NCBI GenBank assembly: GCA_013365365.1 | Contig: JABVXU010000156.1 | Location: 1 to 64,000, forward strand | DNA: 64,000 nt | Source of the DNA: Cruorifilaria tuberocauda | Lineage: Eukaryota; Nematoda; Chromadorea; Rhabditida; Onchocercidae | Direction of reading: 5' to 3' | Part shown: positions 38,134 to 50,988 of the stretch, piece by piece | Layout: every line of letters begins with the position of its first letter | Numbering within the stretch: position 1 is the stretch's first letter | Program-made: the position numbers and the translations under genes | The notes under the pieces: model-generated | What the model was told of the DNA's origin: nothing | The model's input: only the letters and a program-made list of their open reading frames with translations | The model's database searches: none

Positions 38134-41100
38134 TTATGATTGATTTGTGACTAGCTAAATTATTCTAATTAATTATCAAAGGTAGGTAAATTTAGGATAG
38201 ATAAATGTTTGATGCGTTTCACAGCTTTACAGATAGAAGTTTGTCAGTTTGATTGCTTCAACTCCAATACATTTCACTTATTTTCTTTTAATTAAATACA
38301 AAAAAATATTAAAATTTAAGAAATCATTGATTAACAATTGAAAACAATTTGATAAGATAACAAAGATTAATCAGTAAAATCAAAATGGCAATTTTCAACT
38401 ATTATCTTTTTTTTTCTTTGTCTTCTAATAAAGCTGGTAAATTTTTATTTCAAGCATAAATTTTACTCGAATGACTCATTTCAATGGTATAAGTAAATTG
38501 CTATAAGTATGAAAAAAATTGGTATAAATAAGTAAATTTGCTTTTCTCAATTATAGAAGTAAGATTGAAACAAAAAGGCTACTAATTCAGTATGGGGAAA
38601 TTTTAAACTTCCTTGTAGATGGAAGATGAATGGAGAGAAGATGAGGATGGGAAGAAGTGATCGTTGTGTAGGTTAAGCATTCAGTAGGAATCTAAACAAC
38701 GAATTTAAAAAATTCCGATACATAAATCAATTGATCCGCATTAATAGTGAATGTTGTATAAATTATTACAATAAGAATCATAATTAATCAAAATAACTGC
38801 ACTTGAACGTTTCGTAGAAAAGGTTTTCATTATGATTTCGGACAAGAACATTGAAATTACTTACATATTATGGAATGCAATGGTACTCACTCTTCTCCTA
38901 GTAAAATGTGATAATTCAGGTTGCGTGCTCTCGACAGTAGAGTTAATTTCATATTTATTTTTTCCTCATTTTAAGTTAAACTATTTTTGCTATTTTGCAA
39001 TAAGCATTTTTCAGTTAAATATTAATTAATTCATACTGCTAATATTAAGAAGTATAGTGAATATTGCATTAAGCATTAATTAGGTAATTTATCTCAGAGT
39101 TAATTAATTGTTCCCTCCTCGATAATATATGTTTAAATTCAGCGAAATTTATTCAATTGAAGAAGCCATCAGCATCATAACTGATAAGAAATTATCATCT
39201 CATATCATTTATCAAGGAAATGCAACAATCGAAGGTTTCATTACTGGACTGAAAGTGTAAGTAATTTCATTCTAATTCGTTTTCTGCAGAAAAATCTCCA
39301 TGATATCACAAACTGATAGATCTTTGCATAAGTGGAAAAAACTTTCTTTGTACTATTTCAATGAATATCGATTATCGATCCAAAATTCAGGTTAATAAAT
39401 CGATTTTCTGATTGCTTCATATGAATGGTAAATAATCATAGCTATATCATTTCAGCTCATTCGCAAAAATTAAAAGTATCATTTATATTATCATAAATAA
39501 TGAAATAATTTCGATTAAATATGAATTAACAATTTTATGAAGCATTTTATTTATTGAACTTTCAAACATTTTTATCAGTATTGAATTTTTATACTTATCC
39601 ATGCTGCAGCATAGTATATCTTATGTGTAAGTTAGGTTTACGATCTTTGGTAATTTGTTTTTTAAGCAATTAATTACTAATTGAGAGAACTAAGTTTGCA
39701 TCAAGCAAAAATGTAAGAGCTTTTAGCGATTTCTTTTACTTTTTACGAATTCATTTGTATCATTCAAATCTGATTTAACTTATGATTATAGCAAATATTA
39801 CTTTATTGATATTACTTTATTCCTGTAAGTTTTTAGGTGAAATATTCTTGAATTGCTCTTTTCTTGAAGAAATGTACATCAATGGTTAGTTCTGAAAAAT
39901 TGTTGATTTATTTACTTATTTTCTCTCATTTTATGATTTATGATTTGCTCTAATTTCTACTACCTCTCTGCGAGTTCTCTTAACTTTCAGTACCGATATT
40001 TGTTTTAGTTTTTCTTTTCTGAATTAATCTAATTTGCTTCATTTTCATGTTGCAATCAAATTTGAAAGTTTAATTTTAATAAAGCAAAAAATAGATGAAT
40101 AGAAGAACTTCATGGATTTTAATTTTTAGAAGTTTGACAGTATTCATTTATGATGAAAATCTTGAATTAAAAGTTCAGAAGTTAAAATACTGGATGGATC
40201 GATAAGTTATTGAATTCAATGTGTCAAAGTTCATTCATCATTTTCCGCATAGCATTTTTTTTCCGCATATTTACAGCAACTACCAGATGATTTTAATGAT
40301 AACTGCTGATGCACCAAATGTTTTTAAGCTTTTTAGTTTAAGGAAATTTGAATTAAGTCAATAAATTCCTCTTTCTCCTATAAGTTCCGATCAGGTAAGC
40401 TTTAGAAAATCACTTCCGTAAATATCTCGTTGTAGCAATCCGTAAAAATGAGCAAAGTGAAGTAGATTTCTAAAAGTTAAATGTTTTAAAATAATTTCGA
40501 AAAAATTATTGCATTACTACTTGATATTTTATTACTTATCATTTTGTCTTAAAAATTATTTTACTGACAAATTAGGCTCTGCCATACTTAAATACCAATA
40601 CTTAATGAACAGAATCAGAAATAAGTAAAATAGTAATTTAAATTTTGGATGAATTGCAGGTGAAAAAGCATCAAACTATAGGTAAGTATAATAAATGAAA
40701 ACATTTCTTGCAATCACTAATTATAATAATTTTAAAGAAAGAAATATTTTCATTTATGCTATAAATTATTCCTCTAAGGTTTTAATTTTCTCATCGATGA
40801 GATTTTGCGTGATTTTAGCAAATTTACAATGAATAATAATTAAGGGAAGGAATTCGATATAAATCAAAGATAGGAAACTATTCTTAACTTTCTAAATTAC
40901 TTTATTAGTTGATTATTTTAATTATAATTAAGTAATACTTTTTATTTCTTTGCTAGGAAATTCTCAAAATACAATTGAAAACTTGTTATTTCTTGCACAA
41001 AGCTTTTGTAAAATTTAAATTCAATAAAATATAATCAAGCAAAATTGATAAATAACGAAAGTAGTATGCTCAATAAGCTGAATTTAATTATTGAACAAAT

Positions 41101-44100
41101 GAATTAATAAATAAACAAATTAACAAATAAACTAAAAGTTTAGAATGATAAAGTTTTTTATTGTCATTTCTTTACTGCTATCTTCGGAACTCATTTTTAT
41201 TAAACAATCAATAATAAGTGATATCGAGTGAAATACCGAGAATGAACGGGAATACGGGGTGATTGGATTATGAAAAAAAGCACATACAAATGTCCAAATC
41301 CATCTTAGCTTTTTTGATTATTGCTTCGCTTTTTCTTTTTGTTTTTCTCTTTTCTGATTGGCTGTAATTTGAATGATTTCTTTGTTTTATGCTTATTTCA
41401 ACTCATTTCAGAGATATAAAAGAGTTTCTTTTTCAGTGTTTTGAAAAAAAGTTGTTAAAATTTCAAATTTAATTATTCACACTTTTATAGCTATAAAAAA
41501 CAGTGCAATCATTGTAATAGAAAACAAAGAATATGATGCGATTTTGTTCATGCCAGAAACTTTTTGCGAAACTTCGATAATTTGAAATTGTTGATAAAAA
41601 CAATTCTGAAAGAAAAACAACCATGACGTCATATTTTACATTGTTTTATTTTATTTAAAACAAACATATTTTTTTAATGAGAGGAAACTCTTTTGATTCT
41701 TTAATTTAAATGAATTGTTTGATGCAAAAAAACAATAAACAAATTTAATTACAATCAAATGAATTCATAGATAAATAAATATTTTGCATACTGTAAGGGA
41801 AAAAAATTTTTGAAAAGTTTCATAGAAAATTAAATTTAAATCATAAACTTTTAATTTTTTTTATTAAGGAAAGTTTTCTTGAACTAAACAAAAAAAAAAT
41901 GTTGCAAATGATAGAGTATCAAGTAGTACCGTATGATACTATCACATTTCATTATAAAATTTATCACTTGAGAAAGTTTGAGAATTTTTGTTCATAATGA
42001 CTTTATACCTAATTACCGTACGCTTTGAGAATATCATGCAAATGAAATAAATAGCAAAAGTCGTATGTAGCAGATATATGATAAGATTTATCAATCAAAC
42101 ATTATCAATATGATATGTAATAAGTAAGTAATATCAATGCTATCAGTTTAAATTTTTAAGTAAACTTTGTTGCTATTTTGCATAATTGTTATCAGCGTTA
42201 TAAAAGTAAATTGATAATTGTGGAGAGAGCTGCTTGACTGATAAGGAGAAAAGTATCAGTGATATTTTAATTGAGGATTCAATGACGGAATCCTGAGAGC
42301 TATCCAGAAAAGAGGCAAGATCAAAAACGGAATAGATTATTTATTTCCAACAAGTCGTTGAATTATTGCTCTTTCAATTTAGCTAAAAACGAAAAGTGTG
42401 AGAGTAAAACAAGAAGGAGTTTTTATCTTCAAAGCCGTTGCACTACCAAAGATTGATAGAGTTAAAATGCGATTGGGAAAGGAAAAAAAAGAGTTCTGGA
42501 TTAATTATTTTATCTAAATTTAACAATTATTGAATTTGTTTTTTTCTTTTTCTCTTTAATTGAATCTAAGCAAAAATATGAAGAGCTACAAGTTAACTTT
42601 CAAAATTGTGAAATAAAATTAAATTTAAAACCTCTTATGAATGCATTAATTAAAAGCACTCTTGTCTATTTCACAAAATTTATTCATATCCATTCATCTG
42701 TTCAATCATTTTATACCGCTTGATTAATATGAAAGATAGAGAAAGTGCAAAATAATTATTGACGAGAATATTATCGATTTTTGCGATTTTATCAAAATAA
42801 ATTTCCATGATTTTATGAAATTTAAAAAGAACGCTAAATAATAATTAATAATGAAAATTAACAATTAAATATTATTTTTGATATTGAAATATTTTGCAGA
42901 ATAATGAAATGAATTTTTGAAATTTCATTGTAGTAACATGATTCATAATAATTTGCATAATATTGCGAATTTTTGTAGTACAGTGATCTTAATTCTTGAT
43001 CCTTGTGATAATTTAAGCTTTTATTCAAAATTATCGTAAGTGATGATTTTAAATATATATTTGAATGCTATAGAAATTTCTGTAATTCAACTTGTAATTA
43101 AACCTGTTTAGATTCTCATTATGAATTGGAAATTCAAAATTTGCGAATTCTGATCAAAAACACTCTTTCTCTCAGAAAATATTGGCCGATAGTATTGCTG
43201 ATATGGTAATTATGGTAACAATAGAGCAGAGATAGTCAAAATACGATTACACGTATTACACGTTACACGTGGTATATCTTACTCCATTTTCATCATTTCT
43301 TTATAACTGTTAAAAATTCACTTCCGTAAATTATTTTAAATTAACGAAAAATATAGAATTTCTTATAGTTACTTAAATTTCATAAATTTATGATAAGTTC
43401 TTTCATTTCTTTTTACTTATTTAAAAAAACAACCTTGGAATCAATCGATAAAAATTATTCCATCACATTTAGATGAAGTAAAATTGAAGAAAAAAAAGCT
43501 CTTATAGAAATGACTTCAAGTACTTATTACTAAGTAATATTAGATGAGTAGATGAGTAAAGCTTCCAGAATGATAGCCATTTATGTAAATAAAAGAAGTA
43601 CACATCGTTAGAGTTTTAAAAATTTACAATTCGTTAATTAGATGATTTATTTTACTTATTGATCTTTGTGTTACTCGCAGATTTTAAGTTCAAAAAATGA
43701 AAATTTGTAAATTAAATAATTTATTCGTAATTATGCAACCTTTTTAGAATAAATTAATTGTTATGCCACACTGCTATGGGCAATTCACATTTTAAATTTG
43801 AATTAATATTTGAAATGAATAAATGGGCTTTTGATTATGTAGTACTTCAAAACTGTCAGGTCGCTTAAAATGATAATCGTAGAATTCAAAATAATCATGA
43901 TATCATAATCATTATAGGTTAAAGCTAGAAATTGTTTATTTCATGAACGAGAAGGAATCATTGCGCTGTTTTTTTTTTTTTTTTGGAAAAAGAGTTTTTG
44001 AAACATATTAAACAGTTTTTCTCCTGATTGACCAATCAAGATTTTTCCTTGATTACTTTTGGAAATAAGCATCAGTTAAATAAGCATCAGTTAAACTTGC

Positions 44101-44445
44101 ATATTTTTTGTCTTTTAAATGATTTCTTTTAATTTTAGGATTACCTTTATTTACTTAGCCAGTTTTTGCCACATTTTAGGATGACATAAATGATATACAG
44201 TATCATGGAGGTGAAAGTTACCTTAATCAGCATTGTGAGAAAGATAACGATAAATTCATTCATTCTTACAGGTAATCTCTTTTTCACTTTTCAATTAATT
44301 AAATCAAATTTTAGCACACTTTTTTTTCTTACTATATAATTTATCAATTAGCAATTCCAATAATTGATCGATGAAATGATCCGTTGAAAACAATTGTTCA
44401 GATCAATCTTACCATACCATATTCATAAATATAGGAAGAAAGTGA
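38134..44445. other. Gene-free intergenic region, right-middle part
   Basis: AT-rich sequence with frequent GATA-type words and no convincing exon. A cluster of three TTACACG words ending in an E-box CACGTG lies at 43247-43271, and an exact 15-bp tandem duplication (aaataagcatcagtt) at 44063-44092. Confidence 0.5.
44063..44092. repeat. Exact 15-bp tandem duplication
   Basis: aaataagcatcagtt occurs twice head to tail (44063-44077 and 44078-44092). Confidence 0.9.
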
Positions 44446-44760
44446 AGTGTTACCCTCTTATTAGCAATCGATAAGGCTTCGCAGACCATTTGCCCATCAG
44501 ATGAGTTCTTTGTTCTCGTCGATAAGTGGAAAATTGAAAATCCACGAGTGAAATCTCACTTCAAAGAAGCTGAGCCGCTCCCGATTCCCGGCATCATCTG
44601 CTTCATCCCTGCCAACTTGTCTCTCAACTGATTTATGCTATGCTTAATGCTATCACATCGCGGTCCACGGTCTATCGCAACGGACGGGTCGATCGCCACC
44701 ACCGATCGCCAATATTCAAATTTCGAGACGTGTCGCCGGCAAACATGAAATACAATAATT
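44446..44760. other. GC-rich island in the egl-5/mab-5 interval
   Basis: About 300 bp with much more G and C than its surroundings. The plus strand is open for 61 codons (44446-44628, TGA 44629-44631) without a start codon, including LVDKWKIENPRVKSHFKEAE. The minus strand is also open for about 45 codons over the same part, so coding is not proven. A direct repeat GATCGCC-accacc-GATCGCC is near 44692-44711. Candidate enhancer or orphan exon. Confidence 0.3.
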
Positions 44761-47700
44761 TTGAATAACGATTCAATGACATCTCTGAGGTTTTATCGAC
44801 TATTTGGCGTGAACAACCGCTTCACGATAGTCTTTTCATCTGACCGCATAAAGCATAGTTGAATTTGTAAGTTCGGCCGAATGATTACTTTTTTGAATTT
44901 AAATACAATTTGAAAAATGGAACGATTAGCAATTGGAATGTTTGCTTCAAGTTTCACTTAAACTTCAAACTTTGTTAATCGAATTGCATTCTTTCTCCTT
45001 TTAATAATGATTAGCTAATCATTTAGCTAATCAGTCAACTTCATTATCATTTAAGCACTCATGTTAATTAATACGCATGCTTTTTCAAAATACTCAGAAC
45101 TGTATATCAAACTTATACAAAACATAATTAAGCACAAAACATCTGCTATTTAAACTTTATTTTTTGCAATCCATTAGATACATCCGTCAAAGTCATACAT
45201 ACAGCACGTGAAACGTGTAATGATCATATATTGGACTGTATAATTAATCACATCAGATGTGAAATGGATGAATAATAATCTTAGAAAATATTTTAAATTT
45301 TATCGACAAGTTCAAGTTAAAACTTGTCAGTACAAAAATTTTGATTTAAAATTTATAGATAGCACATAGTATTGCCATATGAGAGCAATTACTACTTTAC
45401 TTACTACTTTGAATATTTATGAAATTATTTTTGATACGTACGTATCCGATAAAGCAAACGTGTAATTAAATTCGGATACATTACATGAAATCAAGACTGA
45501 TAAAATTGATAAGAGCATTTCGCATATTTCTTCAATACATTCATTACTCTGAAAATTTAAATCTTTTAATGTACCATATTTCTATTTTATTTCTTATCTT
45601 TTATCATTACTATCATTTATGCAAAAAAAGTTTAATTAAAATTTTTCGATTCTTTTCTTTTCTCTAAAATGAAATTTCAAATATTTCATAATGTAATCAT
45701 TTTTAAATTATAATTTTATATGTCTGAAATATTCGTTTCAAAAAAAAAAACTGAAAATTTTGACATAATTTATACTAATTGCTGTTTGAAAAGATTTGAA
45801 AAAGGTTGGTTGAAGAAACATTTTTGCAAAAAGGTTTTGTCGTGAAGCATTTCTCAACTTTTCGTTCAGAAAACAATTCCGGCAAATAGCAAATATTTTT
45901 TTGTGGTGTTTTTTGATTCTCTAAATGAGTACTTTTCTTCTTCTGCAAATTTTTTTTTTCTTTTTTTTTTGTTTTAAACAGATCGATTATTATCGTTTCC
46001 CATTTTGTTATCATTTTAAAGCACGAAAAAATGAAGTGAATGAATTGAACAATAAATTATAATCTTTAACAATCAACCATTAGTAAATACATATGTCTTT
46101 GTAGTGTTTATTCGAGGAGAAAAAAAATTTTAGTTCAGAAAAATTAAATTAAAATTCATGATTTCTAATAAGTATTTGTTAAGATTGTAAATTGATACAG
46201 TACTAATTTCATAGACACTGTAAATCATATTTCAAGAATTTTTGTAAGCTTTTTTTTTTCCGCATAAAAATAAATGGAAGATTACGATCGAAGTAAATAT
46301 TCAGAAGCATGGATTGGATTTCTTGAATATCGTAAATGAAATTTGCATGGTTTTTTCTACTTTTATAGATAGTAGTTAAAATGAGCTTTTATTCCAGTTT
46401 AAAACAATTAGTAATTGTCTCTTCAAATCAGGTAATGTATAAATTAATATTGCTTCAATGCTTCTTTACTTATTTTTTTGAAATTTTGAAAAAAATCTTC
46501 TCTGACAAAATTAAAAGCATGAATTAAATTAAGGTTGATAATTTTTTTTATCTTTAAAAAACGTTGATAGATGATTGATAGATGATCATTTCCGATATGT
46601 TGTTAATCAAACAATTGCAAAAGATGATGTGCTTAAGCGTCGGTCACGTTCTCACTAACAGATCACGTCAGCAAAACATTCTTCTCATATCACGTATTAC
46701 TTTATCACTGTTAAAATACTGAAAACATCATTTCACTTTCTTCAAATTCCTAATTATTATGGTTAATACCAGTATCCTAAATATCAATTTTATTTAGGTA
46801 AAAAGTTAAAAAACTGTTCCATTATCATATTTAAATGGAAATTCGAACTGTACAATGGTAGGGAAATTTCTGGAAAAATTCCCATCCTTTTTCATCAAAT
46901 CTATTTTCCCTTCATCTTTCACCCATTCCTTTCCTTTAATTTTCCATCATTCATTAAAATATTTCATTTTTTTTCTGATACTGATTTCATTACATCCATC
47001 CTGAAATTATTTATAAAATTAATTCTATCAACAATAAATACATTGTTATTGATGAGCTCTTTCTTATCTTTTTGTAATAAATAACATCTGATCACCCATA
47101 ATTCATTCTCACCTCACCTGTTCAATTCAATTTAACTTAAACTTTTTTTTTTCACTTTTACTTCACTCAATACTCGAAAACTTTTTGCTTGTTTATTTAT
47201 TATCATAGAGTCTTAATTCAAGTAAAGTTACCGTATCTGCTCTTTTAGAGCTATAATTTTGCAGTTAACTATAAATACCTCCCGTAGGATTATTTTATTG
47301 CTGATATTTTAAATAGTTTTGAAACTACGATATACCAATTGAGATAAAAATATGCATGTATATCTCTGTTTGTTTACATTTGCAAGTATTATGAGTAAAT
47401 AAATTAATTACTAACTTAATAACCTCTGGGATTTATTACTATAAAACAGCTACTGATCAACATCTTTCTTCATTCAGTTACCTTTATCAGTTACTGCTCA
47501 AATGATTGTTTTAGAATTCTACCTGATCTTTCATGCATTTTATAAAAATATATTTCATGTCAATCAAATTCAATTTACTAAATAAATAATAATTCATAAA
47601 AAAGAAAGTGGTAAGTTTTGGAGTGATTAAGAAAAAGTTATCTTATTGATATGATATGAATATATAGTGATAAAAGTGAAATTTAGTAGAACTGAATAGA

Positions 47701-48936
47701 AGAATGTTAATCATAGATATTTCTTAATTCGAAGGAATGAAGGGAAAAGTATGGTATTGTCCAGGGTGATAATAGAGTTCTCATTAGTGGAATAAGCAAA
47801 TGCACCAGCACGAATGATAAATGGAAAATCCATATTCAATATATTATTCAGTTTTTTTTTTCCGGAAATATGAGAGGAAACAATATGAGAATGAAAATTT
47901 TCGAATTAAATGGTAGAAAAAAAAACGAATAATATATTGAGTTTCAGTTTGGTACCACTTATTAATATATACCTTTTAGAGCTCTCTTCTAAATTCTTTC
48001 TGTAAAATATTTAGAAAAAGATTTTTTTTTTTTGTAAGTTTATGATTTGATATTGTTTGGGTAGTTTTGATCGTAAAATACCGTAAAATGGTATAAATTA
48101 TGGAAAATAACATCTGGATAGAATGCTTTTATTTGTAGTCTCCCAGGATAAAGTTACCAGAAAGTAAAAGTGAAAAATCATTGCTTGACCTTTTACCATT
48201 GATTATTGTAACAAATATGTTTTCAAAGGGATGACAATGTTACCGATCCTCTACAGTAACTTATCGTTAACATTTCTTGCTATATAAAATATTTAACTCA
48301 TATTTCATTAATTCTCTATTTTGCCTATATAAATCTTGTTAAAATTTTGATCTCATCAAACTTTTGTTAAATTATAATATTTAGTTTTCAATATTCATTG
48401 AAATTTCATAAATAGAAAACTTATTTTTTGATATGTGCTAGCCTAAAAATAGCTATTTTTATCATAATTTTGTCAAATTCAAATTATCATCAAAGATTTT
48501 ATATTAATGATTGACACGTAGATTGTAAGATAACTTTAAACTTTTGATGCAGAATTGAATATTTACCGAAAGCATGGGACTTGAAAGTTATTAGTTAAAA
48601 GTTAAAGTTATATTCTAGTATTTTTGATATCATGCTACAGTTAATTTACAGTTACTGTTGCTGTTTGTACTGTATTCACTCGTTTAATGGATATGATAAA
48701 TTAAAAATGGAAACGTAATTTATCTTATGAATCAATTATCCTTGATAATGGAAGTATGGTGAGGTAAAGATTGTTTGTATGTGTACGTGAAATCAGAAGA
48801 ATTCCGGTAGAATTCCGGAAAAAAGGAAAAATATGAATGAGAATATCTCGTTGAGATGGATGGATGGGTTGATATCAGTTTTGAGTGTTAAGTGAGAATG
48901 TTCATCGCTTTTATCGCTGCTTAGAAGGAAAGGAGG
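44761..48936. other. Gene-free intergenic region, right part
   Basis: AT-rich sequence with no supported gene. TACCGTA heptamers lie at 47229 and 48079. Confidence 0.5.
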
Positions 48937-49194
48937 ATGAAGAAGGAAGGGAAGAATGCTAGGAGAAGTCGTAAATTATCGCATTTCAGATTAAGGGATT
49001 CCCTTTCAGATTATAGTATTTATTACCGGTTTAATGGATGGTTTCGTGCTGTGATAGCGGGAGTGATTGTCACCGTTATTGTAATCAGAGTGGGAAATGG
49101 AAGAAGAGCTAAAAGAAGAAAGTCATCATTGATTCGTAGAGATTCAACAGGACAGGTAATCGTGCCAAATTTTGGCTATTCATTGGTTCAATGA
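48937..49194 (+). CDS. Possible small single-span membrane protein (85 codons), unproven
   Basis: An ATG-initiated frame of 85 codons ends with TGA at 49192-49194. Its N-terminus is strongly basic (KKEGKNARRSRK), a hydrophobic segment at about residues 35-52 (GWFRAVIAGVIVTVIVIRVG) could span a membrane, and a basic stretch GRRAKRRK follows. Composition is less AT-rich than the neighbourhood. A possible donor CAG|gtaatc lies near residue 73, so it might instead be a first exon. It is about 1.8 kb upstream of the mab-5 start, on the same strand. I recognise no family, and chance remains likely. Confidence 0.22.
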   Translation: MKKEGKNARRSRKLSHFRLRDSLSDYSIYYRFNGWFRAVIAGVIVTVIVIRVGNGRRAKRRKSSLIRRDSTGQVIVPNFGYSLVQ

Positions 49195-49528
49195 CCGACG
49201 ACAATACTACGTAAAGTGGTAATGTTGAGGGAAGTTGAAATGTACTTTCTCTAACTTTCCATGGAAATAGCTGTTGATAATTAATCTATCTGACGAGAGA
49301 GGTGATATCATATTGATTGATTGACTGATCAACTAGAATATTCGACTGATTTGATAGTTGAAATGTTCAAGTGAACGAATTAAATTGATTTCCTCATAGT
49401 ATCACTTTAATAAAAAAGCAAAAGATTGAAGAGAAATTTTGAAATTTGATAAGAATTCGAAGTTGCAATAATCTATTGAATCTTCAATTGCAATACAGTC
49501 GCGAATACCAATGTTGGGAGGGACAGGG

Positions 49529-49558
49529 AGAGAGAGAGAGGGAGAGGGAGAGAGAGAA
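49529..49558. repeat. (GA)n microsatellite
   Basis: gagaga/gggaga tract upstream of the mab-5 GC island. Confidence 0.9.
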
Positions 49559-49679
49559 GGAATTAGTGAGAAAAAGTAATCATATGAGAGATTAGAGGAA
49601 GAATCAGGTTTGTTTGCGTGCGTTGGAAAGGTAGTGGAATGATGAGTGATTACACCTTTTAAAAGTTGAATTTCTGAGG

Positions 49680-50260
49680 TAAGCCAAGAAGAGTTGTCCC
49701 GTAGGAAGGTATGGCCGAGCCAAGTGAAGATAAGCCGTCCATCCGTGAACTGCTTGAGGAATCAAGCATCTATTAGCTGCTTATCGGAGGAGAGGAAGAG
49801 TTCATCATCCCAGTTCGGCGAGCTCACTTCTTAAGAGAAATTTACGACATTGTTTTATGGGTTCGGGAGCCAGTTAGCGGCATACATCAAAAGATTCTCT
49901 CATCCATTGGGCTCCTTCCTCATTGGTTGCTGACGGGGTGAGGCGGGGCTCCTTTGATCTTGCCGATGGGAGGGTGAGGGAGGAGTGGCGATACTCGAAG
50001 GTACACAGGGATCGAGAGGAGGAGGAGGAGGGGGCGCCCGTACGACTTTGACCGATCGTCACGACTGCGACGCGGATGACGATGCGACGACGATGACGAC
50101 GACGACAACGACGAGGAGGACGACGACGCAGGAGACAAGGAGGCGGAGGACGAATGCATTGGCAGGGCTGCCTGCAAGAGTTGCAGGCAGCCCTGCACGC
50201 TGCAGTCCGCCTGCTCTACCATCTCGACATCGGCGACGCCCCACTATCATCACCCTTATC
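49680..50260 (+). promoter_or_regulatory. GC-rich island upstream of mab-5, candidate promoter or 5' UTR
   Basis: About 580 bp of markedly GC-richer sequence, ending about 730 bp before the mab-5 start codon. It includes GAC/ACG triplet-rich sequence (about 50060-50150) and a perfect GC-rich stem-loop (50162-50196). Open frames on both strands are Ser-, Thr- or Arg-rich and follow the triplet repeats, so I do not call genes. A 21-codon ATG frame (49711-49776, MAEPSEDKPS start) could be an upstream frame in a leader. The likeliest role is the mab-5 promoter or leader. Confidence 0.35.
50162..50196. other. Perfect 16-bp GC-rich stem-loop
   Basis: GCAGGGCTGCCTGCAA (50162-50177) and TTGCAGGCAGCCCTGC (50181-50196) are exact reverse complements around a 3-base loop GAG. 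The stem is unusually stable for an AT-rich genome and lies in the GC island upstream of mab-5. It could act as DNA or RNA structure; its role is unknown. Confidence 0.9.
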
Positions 50261-50952
50261 ATTAGGTGCCTTACAAATGGTACCATTTACTTCACATTTA
50301 TCCCGTTATTCTCTTCCTAAATTACCCCATTATTCCACATCCTATCTCATCCTCTAGTGATTTACTCTGGTGAAACGTGAAGGAAATATGTGAGTGATAA
50401 TGCTGGGATGATGATAGCTTACGAAGAATTTGTTTCTTTAATGATAACCGATAAACGTGATAAAAAAGAGCAAGAATTTATCACTTGTTTCGTAAACTTT
50501 TACGCTTCCAGTTTTTTCCTGCTGTCTTCATCGATATACTGCTTCACCAATAACCTTATCACCCTTGCCCTTTCTCTCCCTCTCCCTCCCTCCTCCTCTA
50601 CCTCTACCTCTCTCTGCATCATTTTAACATGTAAATTTAACTAGCACACATTATTTGAAGGAGCAAAATTTACCCTCATTTTTAAAATAGTTATGAACCT
50701 TTTTTCACTTTCTTTAGATTTCAATGAAGAAGTATGAATTGAACGATAATTAATTATCGTTGTAAATGTTAGCATTGCAATTTGCTTAATGCAATTTCGC
50801 CTGATTTGATGTTAACAGAGACATTCATTACAATATATGCCATTGCTCGTTTTAATTCACCTGTCCTCTATTACGGACTTTATTCTGATCTTTATCGATC
50901 ATGTTCAGGTAAATTATACTTTTCATTCATTTGAAACAGATAGCGATTTTAC

Positions 50953-50954
50953 AG
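50953..50954 (+). promoter_or_regulatory. Candidate splice acceptor upstream of the mab-5 start codon
   Basis: gattttacag ends 34 bp before the ATG at 50989. With no coding exon upstream it fits either a spliced-leader trans-splice site or the acceptor of a 5' UTR intron. A TACGGTA heptamer (50972-50978) lies in the leader. Confidence 0.5.
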
Positions 50955-50988
50955 GCTGGATTAATATACTATACGGTAGTTCACGTCG

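Noticed and set aside
49874..50357. Ser-, Thr- and Arg-rich frames on both strands upstream of mab-5
   Set aside because: Mutually overlapping frames produced by GAC/ACG triplets and the inverted repeat; better explained as promoter or leader.
11150..50954. A Hox-cluster microRNA (mir-10 or let-7 type)
   Set aside because: By eye I found no match to the mature sequences; a proper search was not possible.
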